A stretch of 64,000 nt of DNA from Zymoseptoria tritici IPO323. Lineage: Eukaryota > Ascomycota > Dothideomycetes > Mycosphaerellales > Mycosphaerellaceae. The DNA lies in the NCBI RefSeq assembly GCF_000219625.1, contig NC_018215.1:2480001-2544000 (forward strand), written 5' to 3'. The position numbers and the translations under genes were made by a program. Shown in pieces: positions 44,480 through 57,500 of the stretch. Position 1 is the first letter of the stretch, and each line of letters begins with the position of its first letter. The notes below the pieces were generated by a model that did not search any database, was not told where the DNA came from, and worked only from the letters and a program-made list of their open reading frames with translations.

Positions 44480-46335
44480 AGAGTCGGCTTGGTGGTTTCG
44501 AGATGGCCACGAGAGTCCTGCCTCCAGATCCATCGAGCGGGTTCGTGGGAGCGGATTCGGCTTGGTTGATCTGGTGCGAGTTCGCTGTGAAGGGCATCGT
44601 TGCCGACGGCGAGGATACACTGCCGTAGGGGACGGAACTGGAATAGATGCTCCCACAACTCTTGGCCTCTTCTCCGTCTGAAGTAGATGGGTTCAGGCTC
44701 GCGGGTTCGGATTCGGTTTGGGCGAGCGGGTTCGGCTTCGTTGATCTGGCGCGGGCTCGTGGTGAAGGGCATCGCCGCCCACGGCAGTGTATCCTCACAG
44801 ACCTAGAACTGGAAGCAGATGGGAATGATGCTCCTACAGCGCTCGGCGGCTACCTTACTCTGTCGCCGTCTGGAGTAGGTCGGGCTCGGGTTCGGCTTGG
44901 TCGATCGGGTTCGGCTTGGCCTTGATCGTTGTGGCCTGCGGCAGCGTGTCTCTTCTCCTTTCTACAAGTCAAACCTCATTAGATAGCGAAATAAATAGAG
45001 GCGTGCATTTGTTTGCAGCCATGCGTCACCGCTGCTGTCGTTGGCTTCTGTTAGCTGAGTCGGGTTCGGGCTCGTCGATCGGGTTCGGCTTCGCCTTCGA
45101 GATTGTCGCCGGCGTCAAGGCGTGCCTGTCTGCACGCAGGCCTGCAAGACGGAGGGACGATACATATGTGCCGTGTTCTATGGCCATAGGCGATCGCTTC
45201 CGTCGCGATGTTTCATCTGTCAGGTCGGGTTCGGGCTCGTCGAGCGGGTTCGGCTTGTTAGGTTGGGTTCGGCTTCGCCTCCGATGGTCGCTAGCAGCAA
45301 GGTGTGGCTCCCCACAAGTTGAACTGCATAAGAAATGCAGAGGAAGCGGGCCGTTGTAGCTATATGCAACCGCTTCTCTTGCTGTCTTTCTACATGCTAG
45401 ATCGGGTTCGGCTTGGTTAGTCGGGTTCGTAGAGCGGGTTCGGGTTCGGGTTCGTGAAGCGGCTTCGCCTTCGCTGGCGTTAGTAATCGCGTGCTAGCAT
45501 ACGATCGAGTCCTCGTTGTAGAGCGCGTTTCTTACGGCCTAGGCACTTGTAGATCTGGCTCTAGTTCTTTGACTTAGCCTTGCTAAGTTACGCGTGTGGG
45601 TAGATCAGGTACGGCCTCATCGATCGGGTTCGGCTTCGCTCACTAATTACCTTTGTACCTTGTCGCATATTTTGATCGTATCCTAACGTAGCGAGGTCTT
45701 ATCATGTGCCCTCGTCTGACTTGAGCGTGTTCAACTTCATCGTGCAGGTTCTGCTTGGGGTTGATCTTGGTAAGAGAGGCCTCTACTTCGCTGTGAACTC
45801 GCTGGACAAGGATAGTATTTACCGTGCGGATTCGCCTTGGCCTTTGTCGAGCGCGTTCAATTGCGCCTTAGTCGAGCGACTTTAGCTCTGCATTCACCGC
45901 GCGGGTTCGGCTTCGGTTTCGTTTTGGTGAAGCGGGTTCGGCTTCAATTTGGTAAGAGCGGGTTCGTCTTCACTTTGCTGAGAGCGGCTTCGTGTTGGTC
46001 TTAGTAAGAGCGGGTTCGGCCTCATATCAGCGAAGCGGGTTCGGCTTCATCTTGGTAAGAAGCGGGTTCGGCTTCATTATTGGAGAGGGCGGCTTCGGTC
46101 TCGTCTTCGAGGAGCGGGTTCGGCTTCGTCTTCGAGGAGCGGGTTCGGTTTCGTGTTGACAAAGCGGGTTCGGCTTCAAAATAGTGAAGCGGGTTCGGTT
46201 CCACTCCTGAAGAGAGCGGGTTCGGCGTGGCCTTCAGCTTGGTATGGGAGGATTAGGCTTCGTTGCTGGAGAGGGCGGCTTCGGCTGCATGTTGACCAGA
46301 GCGGCTTCGGCTTCGCTACGATATTGTCGATCGAC
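44480..46335. repeat. degenerate array of GGGTTCGG-containing repeats
   Basis: About two dozen exact GGGTTCGG octamers, often inside GCGGGTTCGGCTTC, are scattered through 1.85 kb. Near 44.5-45.5 kb they belong to larger degenerate units of roughly 150-200 bp (compare 44560-44720 with 44750-44900, which share GTGAAGGGCATCG and the CTGGAA-CAGATG region). From 45.9 to 46.3 kb the motif comes every 20-35 bp with spacers such as TCTTCGAGGAGC. No unit length is fixed. The opposite strand reads as short Glu-Ala-Glu-Pro stretches broken by stops, so coding is unlikely. Confidence 0.85.
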
Positions 46336-46446
46336 CTCAGATTCACTCGTTGCATGGTGTATGGAGGTCATTTGACACGAGCAGGACATCTCGACAAGAA
46401 CTTGGGTATATCGCTGTATCGTATCTCTTACTCCAACTCTTCCCCA

Positions 46447-47421
46447 TCACAACCCCTCCCCAACCCACTCCCACCACCCCTCCACCTTCCCCTCCCCCTC
46501 CCCCTCCCTAACATTCCCCCCCACAACCTTCACCAACACCCCACTCTCCTCCACCTCCCCAAACCCAAACCCCTCCCTCCCAAACTCCCCCAACCAATTC
46601 CCCTCTTCATCCTCCGCCCCTCCCTCCTCCCCACCTGCCTTCACCACCCCACTACTCCTTCCCCCTCTCACCCGTGCAATCTCCTCTTCCAGTTTCACCC
46701 GCACCACCGCCTCCGGCAAACTCGTAAACACATCCTGTTTATTCGCCGCCACCAGCACCCTCACTTCTTCCGGGCCTTTGCTTCCTTTCCTCGAGTTGGC
46801 GCGTTTTTGTAGGAGTAGTAATACATCGTGTAGATATTCTGCGGCTTCGGTGAGGCCAGAGGGGGAACTTAGAGCGGCGGAGTCGACGGTGAAGATTATG
46901 TTTTTGGGTTGAGGGGTTGCTGTGAGGAGGGTGAAGGCGTGGTGGCGGAGTTTTCCGTGGCCGGGGGTGTCGGTTAGGGTGAAGGTGGGTCGGTCGGAGG
47001 AGTCGTTTTCGGAGCGGAATTGAGAGGAGGAGGAGCGGATGTGGGAGGGGAGCGTGCAGTTGGCGGTGAGGGGGGATTGGGAGGTGTGGGTTGTGGGGGT
47101 GGTGGAGGTTGCGAACTGCGAGGAAGGATGAGGTCAGTGGTTTGGAGGTTCGATGAGGGTTGTGGTACGCACGAGTGTGAAGAGACTTGTCTTTCCTGAT
47201 CCGCTGGGTCCGACGAGGAGGATACTTGGTGCTTCTCGTGAGACGGCTTGTCGGTAGAGATATGAGTGGATCAGGACCGGGAGGATGAGGGCGATGAGGA
47301 GCGTTACGACGATGGCGGAGAGGTTGCCTGAGACGGACCAGGTGAACCAGTCTGCTAACTTGCTGGACGTCTGACCGGTCATGACCGTGACGGTCGTCTT
47401 GGTGAGGGTGGAGGACGGCAT
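46447..47421 (-). CDS. SRP102: signal recognition particle receptor beta subunit, 305 aa
   Basis: This is the membrane-anchored GTPase that docks the SRP receptor alpha subunit on the ER during co-translational targeting. I infer two exons, 47421-47173 and 47115-46447, with a 57-nt intron (GTGCGT...GCAG). One N-terminal membrane helix lies at about residues 34-55 (SAIVVTLLIALILPVLIHSYLY). GTPase motifs follow: G1 GPSGSGKTSL (71-80), G3 DTPGHGKLRHHA and G4 AANKQD. A low-complexity Gly/Glu-rich insert lies between G4 and the C-terminus, which ends in VEGWWEWVGEGL. The second exon is very C-rich on the plus strand. The repeat array ends about 110 bp from its stop codon. Confidence 0.92.
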
Positions 47422-48544
47422 CGTGGTTGGTGATGTAGAACTGGAAAGTGGAAGTCGGACGATTTATTGAATGGTCAATCGTCAAGCTTGAGTCAGGGTC
47501 CACAGATCCGCGGTCGGGATGCGCCGCGAGAGTTGCGGGAGTGTGAACTCTGCTGTCTCAATCTTGACCTCTTCTTCCTTCTCGACAACAACACATTCAC
47601 TGTCATTCCCAGTACCGTTGTGCATGTCCATCGATTTAATAGACTGATGCAGAGACTTGGTGATCACGACGGCCACGAACGCTGACCCAACAAGCTGAAT
47701 CGGAGAGAGAAGTCATCAGAAGTAAAAGGGCCTCCAGCCAATAGTACAAATCTCCCACTCCACAAACCTAACGTAGCACTCACTCCTCCTCCAACCTCGC
47801 GAACAGACCGCCATTCCCACTAAGCTAAGCTATCTATGATCGCAAAGGTCATTCATCATGATGCATTTGCCAGTCATGCCGCATTGGCGAGTCTTGCAGT
47901 CGTCCATCGTTGCGACATTACTTCCTTCCTTCGTCTCCTTCGTGCCCATCACTCGTCGATCGAGTCGCCGTGTCTTCTGCCACGTTCCCTTCTTTCCATC
48001 TCGGATTTACTCTGACATCCCACGTCCTTTTTACCATCCCATATCCGGTCTGTTCCCATGTTGTTGTTCTGTCCAGTCCAGTCTTTCGTCTTCTGTCGAT
48101 TGGATAATATCATGCACATCATATATCTCATGCTTGTTTGATGTTCCTCCCTCGTTTTGTGAAAAGGAGTGGTCGTTGTCAAAATCAAAAGAAAATAAAA
48201 GAAAAGACAAGTCCGTCGCCCAAAATGCCGCACCCAAAAACTCCGAACAATGCAGGAAGCCCGCCGTGCAGACAGAAACGAAAAAGGTTGCCCGATATTA
48301 CAAGGCGTAGTGCCGAAAAGTGCTTGTGTGCAGTGCTGCACTCCGGTTGAAGTGAAGTCGAGTGAAATGTAGCTGCGCCATGGGATATGTTGATGCTCTT
48401 GGATCATGCGTCAGGCGTCCGGCACCTGTGCCGCAGGGTGTGAGAGCTGTGTAGGGTATCTTGAAGCGTGGTGACCAAACGCAGCACATGCGAACAAAAG
48501 AGAGGTTGCTCTGATATCGTAGCATCGTCCAAAGTCATCAACCA
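47422..48544. other. intergenic, SRP102 promoter and 3' flank of the NDT80-type gene
   Basis: A 64-codon minus-strand ORF at 47676-47482 lies upstream of SRP102 and might be a leader ORF, but nothing supports it beyond its position. No other feature was seen. Confidence 0.4.
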
Positions 48545-51516
48545 CTACGAGTAGTTGTTGGCAGCCAAGTCCGGAAAGTACCCACGACTGGAGTCGACGC
48601 CTTGAAAGCGGCTGAGCGTTGTCGGCCACGACGGTGCTTGCGACGTCGAGTCGCTGTACTCGGCCTTGACCGCCCACTGTGAAGGCTCGGACGAGAGGTT
48701 GAACCTCGCGCTGGACTCGAGCTTCGGAATTGGCAAGCTTGCATGATGAGGTGGGTTACCCTCATAGATCGAGCCAGGGTAGTAGCGGTAGCCTTCTTGA
48801 CTTTGAACCTCATTCCGCTCGGACTCGGTCATCACAGTATCAGGCGGGTAGTCGGCGTCGTTGGCACCTCCGTCAACACTAGACGAGCTGCTGCCAGAGT
48901 TCTCCGGCGATGGATGGAAGGCGTATGCGTTGTTGGTGCGATATGATCCACCGCCGAGACTGCCGCCATATCCAGTCGATCCCGTCCTGAACCCACCAGC
49001 TGTGAGACTACCATAGCTGGCTCCTGCAGTCGTGCTGTATCCACTGCTTCCACCCGAGCTACCAGTGCGACCATTTTGATGTTGACCTTCATTCTGGTAA
49101 TGACTGGGAGACCGACCACGAACCACAATCTTCTCACTCACTCGATGAGCGACCTTGACCCAGTTCGGAGTATCGCTGTTCTCTTTGCAGACGTCGGCGA
49201 ACAGTTCGACGATGAGGTGGAAGTACTGTTGTGAAGCACGTCGCTTGCCGTTGTTGGCGGTTGCTTGCTTGAACTGAACACGCTCGAAGGTGTGGGAACA
49301 GGTCTGACCTGGCTGAGGTGATTGCGTCGATGCGGCGTATGCGAATTGCGAGGACATTGTCGGAGTGGTGGAGGATGGTGAAGCGTTGGGGTCGGCGACG
49401 TTCTGCAGGGGAAGGTAAGGTCCTGGAACCTGACCAGTGGCGTGAAAGGTCGACATTGGTACCTGGTAGACGCCATGCGGTGAGACGGTGTGCTCGTTGC
49501 GACCCGATGTAGGCATCGGTGAAACCTTGATGATGTCAATCTTGGTCTTCGGACCATTGTCACGCTTCGGTGTATGCTGGACGAGCTCGATGTTCTTCCC
49601 ATGCTGACCATCAACCGCCGCGGAAAGACGCATGCCCATAGCTTGAATAGGCTCAGTGTTGGTACTGTTTGATCGCTTCAGGAACATGCGGCCACCATTG
49701 ATGTTGGGATGCAGCTCAAAGCTACACTGTACGGAGAAGTAGTTGCGTCGATAGCACGTCCACTTCTGATCGACGGTGGACGGAAAGAAGCCTTTCTCAA
49801 CCTTGGCGTGAACCTCGGGTGTGACAGATGCGCCATCACATTGAATCTCGGCCTGGATCTCCAGCGTCGGCCATGGGAAGTTGATGCACTCATTGCTGCT
49901 GTGATGGCTGCTGTAGCCTGGTGGCGACGCCATGTGCGCGTGAGGGTTGGGGTACGAGTGGGGTAAGGTGTTGGACAGTGGCAAGCTACCAAAGGTGAGG
50001 CTGCTTCGTGGTGTGTCGGTGTAGGATCCGTAACCGGATTGACTGCCCGGTGACTGCAGAGGTCGAGCGAGGAAGGGGGAGGAGTGCGGGTACGAGTCTC
50101 GGTCGAGTGTATGCGATGAGCTTGTTATCGGTGATCGAATGGGGTTGGGAGGTGGCAGCATGCCCGGTCCGAGACTGTCCGCACTGTCAACCCGGTGTGA
50201 GCTTCGTCACGGATGCGTTGTGGAAGCTGTGCTGCCAGATGGACTTACATGGATGGAACTCGTGTACTGGCATATGTGCCGGTGTACGATTGGTGAAGTG
50301 GCACAGGATTGGTATAGGTGGAGATGTTTGTGCAAGGATTCTGCTGCTGGTAGGTGGTGTAAGCCAGCGACGATGCCGCCGAGGACGGGCTTGAGATGGA
50401 GCCGGAGCTGGAGTCGGTGAAATTGTTCGTGTGGTAGCTGGAAGGTCAACGGGAATTAGCTTCGATTGTCTCAAGGTGGCGCACAAACGCTTGTTTGTCG
50501 TCGTGAAGAAGAGGGAGAATGCGTGACGAGGTGTAACGTGGCTCAAGTACGAGCATAGTTTGTACCGCCGTACTGTAGTGGCCAGGGTAGGTGAAGAGAA
50601 CCGGTCTCGAATGACATAATTCGCCCGTGTGATCAGTACCAAGACTGGTCAGCATGATAGGCGACCGGTCTGTCGGATTTTGTATCACATTGAGTGGTGT
50701 GGGTGAGAAGTACCCTGCAGGCCGACGTGCAGAACCAATTGCCGTGATGCGGAAGATGACCGTTGAGGAGTCCAGATTTGTCGACATTGCTGAAGCCGGG
50801 AGGTCGCATGTCGAAGATGCACGGAGAGCGAGCGCGGAAGAGTGAAAGAATGAAGGGAATACAAGAAAAGGACGCACCTGCTGTTCTCCGATGCTACAAT
50901 GCGATCGGACACGAAACGGGCCGAAGGCGTACCGTTACTGGGTGTGAAACTGTAAGCAGCGGGTGCCTGGAGTTGGGTCGTCGCATCCCGGCGGTGGTCA
51001 GCGGCAGAGCCCGACGTGTAGGATGAACTGTGATGCGTATGCGGCGAGAACTGGTCGTTGTAGTCGTGGCCGGAGGAGAGCGAATAGTCGTGGAGAGGTA
51101 GCTGATGATGCTGCTGAAGGATGGGTCCTGCACGAGTGCGTTAGCAAAGTTGTAGCGAGGAAACCGTCCAGAAGCGAGCCGATGCAGAGCGAGAATGTTG
51201 GTCCAGACTGTGATCCGCAGTGTGTTGGCTGTCGATCTCCTTCTCATGCTGACTTGGTCGATCACATTTGCAGCCGTTGTCGCACAACGTGAAGTGTATC
51301 CATCTGAGTGCAGTTCAACACAGCAATGCGCGCTTGAAACGTCGCACCGCCCATCCATTGATCGACTCGACAGGTTGGTACCCTGCTGCCAATTCTCGGT
51401 GATGGGCTGGAAGAGTGGACCGACGGTGTGGTGAAAGTGGGAAACGAGGATGCGCAATGCATGAAGCGACCGGGGCTGTTTTGACGAGAGGCGATCAAGT
51501 GCTTACCTTGCTCCAT
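48545..51516 (-). CDS. vib-1: VIB-1/XprG-like NDT80-family transcription factor, 701 aa
   Basis: This is a DNA-binding regulator. VIB-1 and XprG control heterokaryon incompatibility, starvation responses and secreted hydrolases in Neurospora and Aspergillus. I infer exons 51516-51507, 51127-50878, 50437-50249 and 50201-48545. Exon 1 is 10 nt (MEQ plus one base), and introns 1 and 2 are long (379 and 440 nt). The splices give MEQGPILQQHHQLPLHDYSL and ASENSSYHTNNFTDSSSG, both clean in frame. The NDT80/PhoG domain spans about residues 250-520 (NECINFPWPTLEIQAEIQCD, QKWTCYRRNYFSVQCSFEL, FERVQFKQATANNGKRRASQ, QQYFHLIVELFADV, IVVRGRSPSHYQNEG). Flanks are Ser/Gly/Tyr-rich. A possible sumoylation or acidic motif, WAVKAEYSD, sits near the end. 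Confidence 0.88.
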
Positions 51517-54500
51517 GGTCAAAACCGACACCATTTATGTCTTTCTGTCGTCGAGTCGTTCTTCCTGAGAGAGTGAGAGTATCGATCGTTGCTGTGGGTT
51601 GTGGGCGGTCGGAATGGACTGCGCTCAATAATCACCGTCGTCGTCGTCGTCGTCGTCGAGGTAGTGAAGGTGGGGCAAGCAACACCGTTTACAGCGGGCG
51701 AGATGCTGCGAATGCGCGATTCGTCGGCGGGGATGATGGCGTTTTCTCGCTAAAGCACGAATTGGGCCGGACAAACAGCAACGACCGACTCGCGAGGGCG
51801 GCTTTGACTTTCCAAAACGTGCGCTGGGGCCGTGTTTCTTTCAACGTCAGACGTCGATTTGAGGAAATCTGTTCTTCATGTCAGCTTTGCTTCTTCTCAC
51901 ATCAGAATTCGGTATTGGAATCCTCTGGCTTGGACGATGCACTCCCTGCGACTCGCGGCGTTCGCGTGGCTGGTCTTCGGGAGCCTCCATCTTTTGCGAC
52001 AGCTCACATTCTCGTAAGCCCTGAACCCTGAAGACCGACCAGCATTTCGCATCGCGCTAGAGTGGTTGGTTCGCCTCCTCATCCTTGGTGGAGAGTGCCA
52101 TCCTGCACGAGTGGCGCGAACGTCGCCGTTCATCTCTCATGGTCGGCGATCAAAATGAGTTTGAGGAGATGTAGGAACTGACCTGATGCAAGTGAGATGC
52201 TGAAGTGGTGCTGTAGGTTTTCGAGTGCGTCGACAGAGTACTGCGTGGTACTGAGAAAGAGGAGATGTCCTTGTGGGTGGTGGACGTGGACGGTGTTTGT
52301 CGGACGATATCTTGTTGAACAAATCTTGTCGAACGAGGGCAACGTTCCTGAAGCCGATATATGTCGAGGGCGGAAGACGTCGCGTGGATCTGCAGAAGGC
52401 TGCAGTGCTTGATCTGGGACCTTGAGTAGCGGAGTGTTTGTGTGACCCGGGTAAGACTGCCCTGCTTGACGATGGACGTGTGAACAAAGAGGCAACGGGG
52501 AAAAGTCAAAACTTCAGGGAGGAAGAACCAGGAAGAAGTACAGACGATGGAGTGCCCAGTTTTTTCCTCGATGCACCAGAAAGACGGAACGATAGTGTTG
52601 AAGGAAAGCAGCGTCTACTGAGGCAGGGATAGCCGGCCATCGTGTCCTTCTTCTAACCGGCGTCATGACCGACCTTGGCCGCGGACAGCAGAAAATGACT
52701 GCACGGATATTCTTTCGTTACCAACCTGCTGGGTCCCCGTCTGATGAGAGTATTGATGAGCGTATTCAAAGGTCCAGCGCTCAGGCCACACGGGCACCTC
52801 GCAGCTCGCAGTGGGAAGCTGCATCTGTCCGCCGAAAGCGGTCTGCTATTCATAAACGTCAAGCCAGGGAGGGCAGCGTATCGCCCGTTCACCAGTGCTT
52901 GAGTGATGACTTCCGCTCAGTTTGTCAATTCTCCTTGCAGACCAAGACGTCCTCATCACCGCAATCTCTCTATCAGGTGGAGTATCTCTCTTTGGCCCCT
53001 CGGCCGTACCGTGTATGTGCTGCGCCATGGCCAGATCTGAACGGAAGACCGGCGACTGAGGACTCGATGCATCGCTCCGCACGGCCCCGACATCTCGCAG
53101 AAACGACAGGCCCATGCCCACCTCTGGGTCAGGTGTGTATGATCGGCCCATGGAGTCTGGGAGGATTGGCGCAGCATCGTCTGCGGAGGATGGAGACGAG
53201 CCACCCATTGTCGTGCCCTGGAAGCCTCTCCCGATCGGCCCGGGAACCGTACAGCCAGGCTAGCAATCTAGGTCGGCAGGACTCCCGAGGAAACGGTCGC
53301 GCTGCGCAACATGGAAATAACCTGTCACAAAAAGTGAGAGCAGAGTCACGCGAAATGCTGACAGTTGTTCGGTGCTGCGCTGGAGACTATTCCCCGATCA
53401 TGGATGGTGTATGGCGTGTGGAGTAATGGCCCCTACACACCCGCCACATTGCGCAATAAGTGCAGCAGAGGCACGCTGGTTCCCCTCGAGTCGCCAACAA
53501 GCGCCGATGGCAGACGGAGGACCTAACAGTGTGCTGTGCCGTCAGTGATCACAGTACAGTCGTCCGGAGGATCCACTCCACCCCTGCCGCAGGATCGCTG
53601 TTAACTTGGTCGTGGTTGTTGTCCCGCTTTCTGCCATCGCCGACGCGCGAGAGCCGTTCGGTTTCAAGTCCGATCCAACCCGCAACAGACATGATGCCAT
53701 TTGCGGCGAGCGCTGCGCGTATTCCGCAGGTCGACCCAGAAGTGCCTTGCTTCGATCGCGCGAATCCATGTCAGCTATCATGCAGCTGAGAGGGTCGCTT
53801 GAGAGGCAAAAAGATTGGAAGTGGAGAAGCGAGCAGGGCGAAGGATGCAAGCTGCGACGTCCGGTGGACTCGGCGTGTCCGGCTTATTCGGTTAAGCTAG
53901 TGCACGGACCGTCCCTTCCCTTCCTGCCGCGCCAAGCTTCAATTGACGAACTCGACAAGCGATGCAGATCAACAACGACACCTACATACATGCATGCATT
54001 GATCGATGTTCTGAACCAAAGCGACGACACACTCATCATACATGTCGGCTTTCGAATATAATATCGCTGAACGGCATCTTCAACAGCCATCTCAACAGGC
54101 CGCGCGCTCGCTGCTTACATTCTGCAATTCGATTGGTTACCAACTCCCACGTCCGAGCAGTCGACGAGGCCCGCAAAGACAAAGGAAAGAAACATCTCGG
54201 CTTCCTGCGAGTTCCCATCCAACCTCGAGAGCGTCATGTCATGTGCAGCGCCATGCGTTGGAATCCTACCGCAATTGCCCTAACCAAATGTCTCATTCGT
54301 GGTCCTTCGAGAAGACTTCTTGGGACGCTCTCGGATGGCTGCAGACCACCCGTTGGCACACTCAGGTACCGTCCTCACCGCTACTTCATCTTTCAGGGTC
54401 TTCTTCCCCACGTGACGAAAGGATCACCTTCGCACAGCAAGGCGTGCCGAGCTTATGCACCGAGTTTGGCATATTGCTGCTCTTTCTAGCTGAAACGACC

Positions 54501-57500
54501 AACCTCGTCGTTAATCTGTCATGCGGACCGCAAATCAATCATGCAAAGTCCGTGGTTGGTATTTTGGTTGAACTTCCTCACGATCGCTGCGACTGCATGA
54601 ATATCGACAAAAGCGTCCCGGCTCACTGTTTGCTGCTACCAAGAGCAATTCTTCTGAAACGGCGCTTCAGATCCGCTCGCTACTTTCAGATCGTGTGCTG
54701 CTGATCTGCAATCGTCAGGCTACGATCCACATTCAGACGTTGTGCCCCGTTTGGTCAAATACACCGCAGAGCCCCAAATTCGGTCTGGTATCGATGAACG
54801 TCACGGACCACGAGTGCCGGCAGCACGCAGAGTCCTATCCTCGAGCGCATCCCAACGTATGCCGATGGCCGCGCTTTTTCAATCGTCTCCTGCGCAATAA
54901 TCAGCCACGCATGTCGAAGGTCCGGTGACTTGCTTTCCGGCAGACTCAGCAGGGCAGAATGCGCCTCGCAATTTGTCAACATCCTTCCAACGCAGTACGA
55001 GGCTGGCGGCTGTCCTCATGATCTTCACGGTTTCAAACATCACTGCTCGAGCCCGCCCGGAATCTGCACCATCCGCCAAGTAGTTATCGGAGCTTTTCTC
55101 GCGGTGCTCAACATCCATTTGATGATGGCACGGCAGCGGAACTCCAGATCTACCCCGTGTCACCCACTGCTGCCACAGTGACGGACCCCGCACGACCATA
55201 CGGCAGAGATACAATCGACTGTACATCGCACCCCTCCATCGCGTGTCGTTACTGTGTCGCACGTTCTTTGGGTTGGTTCTTCCAGACGAACACCTGGTCC
55301 GTGCAATGTCCTAGAACAGCACATGCTTCGATTGAGCCTCACATGGCGATGGAGTCGAGATTGCGGGAGGTTTGATGGCTTCAGAAGCCGCGAGGAGTAC
55401 TTTCTCACTCAAGCCGGACGAACAATTCTGCTGTGATTCCGCAGTCATGCCTCCATCCCGTTTTTCAGACATCCGCAGAAACATTCCAAATACAACCCAG
55501 CAGCGGGAGATCCTGCGATTCAACAGCAGTTTTAAGCCAAGAGCTGTCGCGATAGGCGTTCAGAAATGGTCAATTGTGCATGTCGTGACTACAGCTGGAC
55601 GAGCCAGGGACATCCCAACTTTCGATCATATGACTGGCGTCCGCGCCTTGTCTGATGATGCAAAGAAGAGATTGCGTGTTGCTCGTCAGCCCGCCACGAA
55701 ACCAGCCTCCGCGCTCTGACTGACATCTGACGAGAGTATCGTCGGGGACATTCTGAGCCAAATGGGCCAACGCAAGATCGACAGTCGCGAGAACGCCGTG
55801 ATCACAACAAGCAACATTTCCAACGGGATACATGCTTATCTCGCTGATTCCGTCAATCGTCATTGGACTCCGAAACATGTTCCTCGCCTTCGATTCGAGT
55901 TCCTGGAACAGCGGCAGCAAACACCACCTGATCGCGGAACGTTTCCTCACAGCATGTACGACCCCTCCGCCAGGCTGACAGCAGCACACAGGAACGTTCC
56001 GGACTTTCCTTGCAATTCACGTTGTGCAGCTAACGGCGAATCTTCACGCTTCGGCTCCTTCGGCTGGGTATCTGCTCGTGCTCTTTCACGAGGGTGGGAC
56101 CTTGCAGAGCCGCGACGAACTTCATACCTGTTTTGGACTGGAGTACTGGACTTGTAGCAGACTTGCCGCGAGGGAATGGTCGCACGCATGTCGACTGCCG
56201 CGGTTCATACTTGGTAGAGTCGGCCCGGCTCCTGCTCCTGACAACGTCTTGAAACAAGAAAATCTACTGCTGGAATCTGGGTTGCCGAGGAACGCTCCTG
56301 AATGTGTCACGCTGAGCTCCTACTATCGCAATGTTGGTCTAGACCCTCTAACTCCCTTCGCTGACCCCTTTTCTAGGCCGGCCAGCAAACTCCTCAATCC
56401 CCAACACCCCAGCCTCGTCAGCCCATCGCTTACCCGCATCTGCCACAACTTGTTCTCTTTCCCCCACCGAGGCACTTCCCAACACTCCTCCACAATCGAC
56501 GCCTATCTCTGTCGCCCATGTACCAACCCTTCTCAGCCTAGCCCTCCGTCAGCCTCGCCGTCCATCCCACGCCAGCACCACGTCAGCCTCCCACTCCTGA
56601 TCGTCGAAGTACGATGCACCAGGGCGCAGCCTCGTTCGTCGTCAGCCTCACGTGGGTTGCTGGGGATCGGTGAACGATCTATGGATGAGAGGTTGCGTGA
56701 CTTGAGTGACTTGCGTCAGATTGATGAGAGCATGGCTGCTGCTGGGAAGGCTGCAGCAAACAAGATTTCTTGTTAAGCTTACCGTGAGAGAGGTTGCAAG
56801 GCTTGGTTCTTTGCCTTGTTGAGGGTGGGAGGTGGGTGGATAGATTGGTGAGTTGGCGATGGGGAGTTCTGTATCTGTTGCGGTGGTGAGCCCGCAGATC
56901 GAGCGAACTTCAAACGATGACTTGTCAGCTGATCTGCGGAAAGTAAGAGGATGTTCGCGTCGTTGCGAATTGGCTTTGAGCTCTACAATCGTAATACGAA
57001 GGACTAGGCGTCGATGCATCTCACCAGCTGTACAGGAGAGCCGAACACACCAGCTCATCATACGCAAAAGTAAATCGAATTTTAACGGTCTCTATTTTTA
57101 AGTATCTGCGCCTTTTATCTGAACGATCAGCGCTCTCGTCATACATCCGGGACCTCGTTCGCGAGCGCCTCGACCTCTACACTTTTCAAATCAGACTCTG
57201 AACAAGTGAGCTCTTACATGGCTGCCTGCGATCAACAGCTCCAAAGCAGCTACACGACATCTCTACCATTCACTCCGTCCTACAAGGGAGTGAGCAATAC
57301 CGGCTCGCAGCCTTTTTCTGACCAAAGCAGTGAGTACCCCTCGCGACATGCTCAATATCCACATAAGCTCGAGAACGTAGGCGTCCTCCCACACAAGCAT
57401 ACATACGAACCACATTACCCGCGAACAACACCTCGAATTAAAACAACAACTCTTACCGAGTCTTATCTGATCTTCCACCTTGCCTCAACCACCACGCTTT

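Noticed and set aside
43732..44772. 346-codon minus-strand ORF as a gene.
   Set aside because: It overlaps the last helicase exon antisense and runs into the repeat array.
44480..46335. The GGTTCGG motif as tRNA B boxes.
   Set aside because: The sequence GGGTTCGGCTT lacks the GGTTCGANNCC form, and there is no A box or cloverleaf around the copies.
50446..50877. ORF in intron 2 of the vib-1-like gene as an extra exon.
   Set aside because: Skipping it joins ASENS to SYHTNNFTDSSSG cleanly; including it gives frame conflicts.
52665..53426. 253-codon plus-strand ORF as a gene.
   Set aside because: Unstructured, Arg/Ser/Pro-rich composition typical of chance ORFs in GC-rich DNA, and overlapped by antisense ORFs of similar quality.
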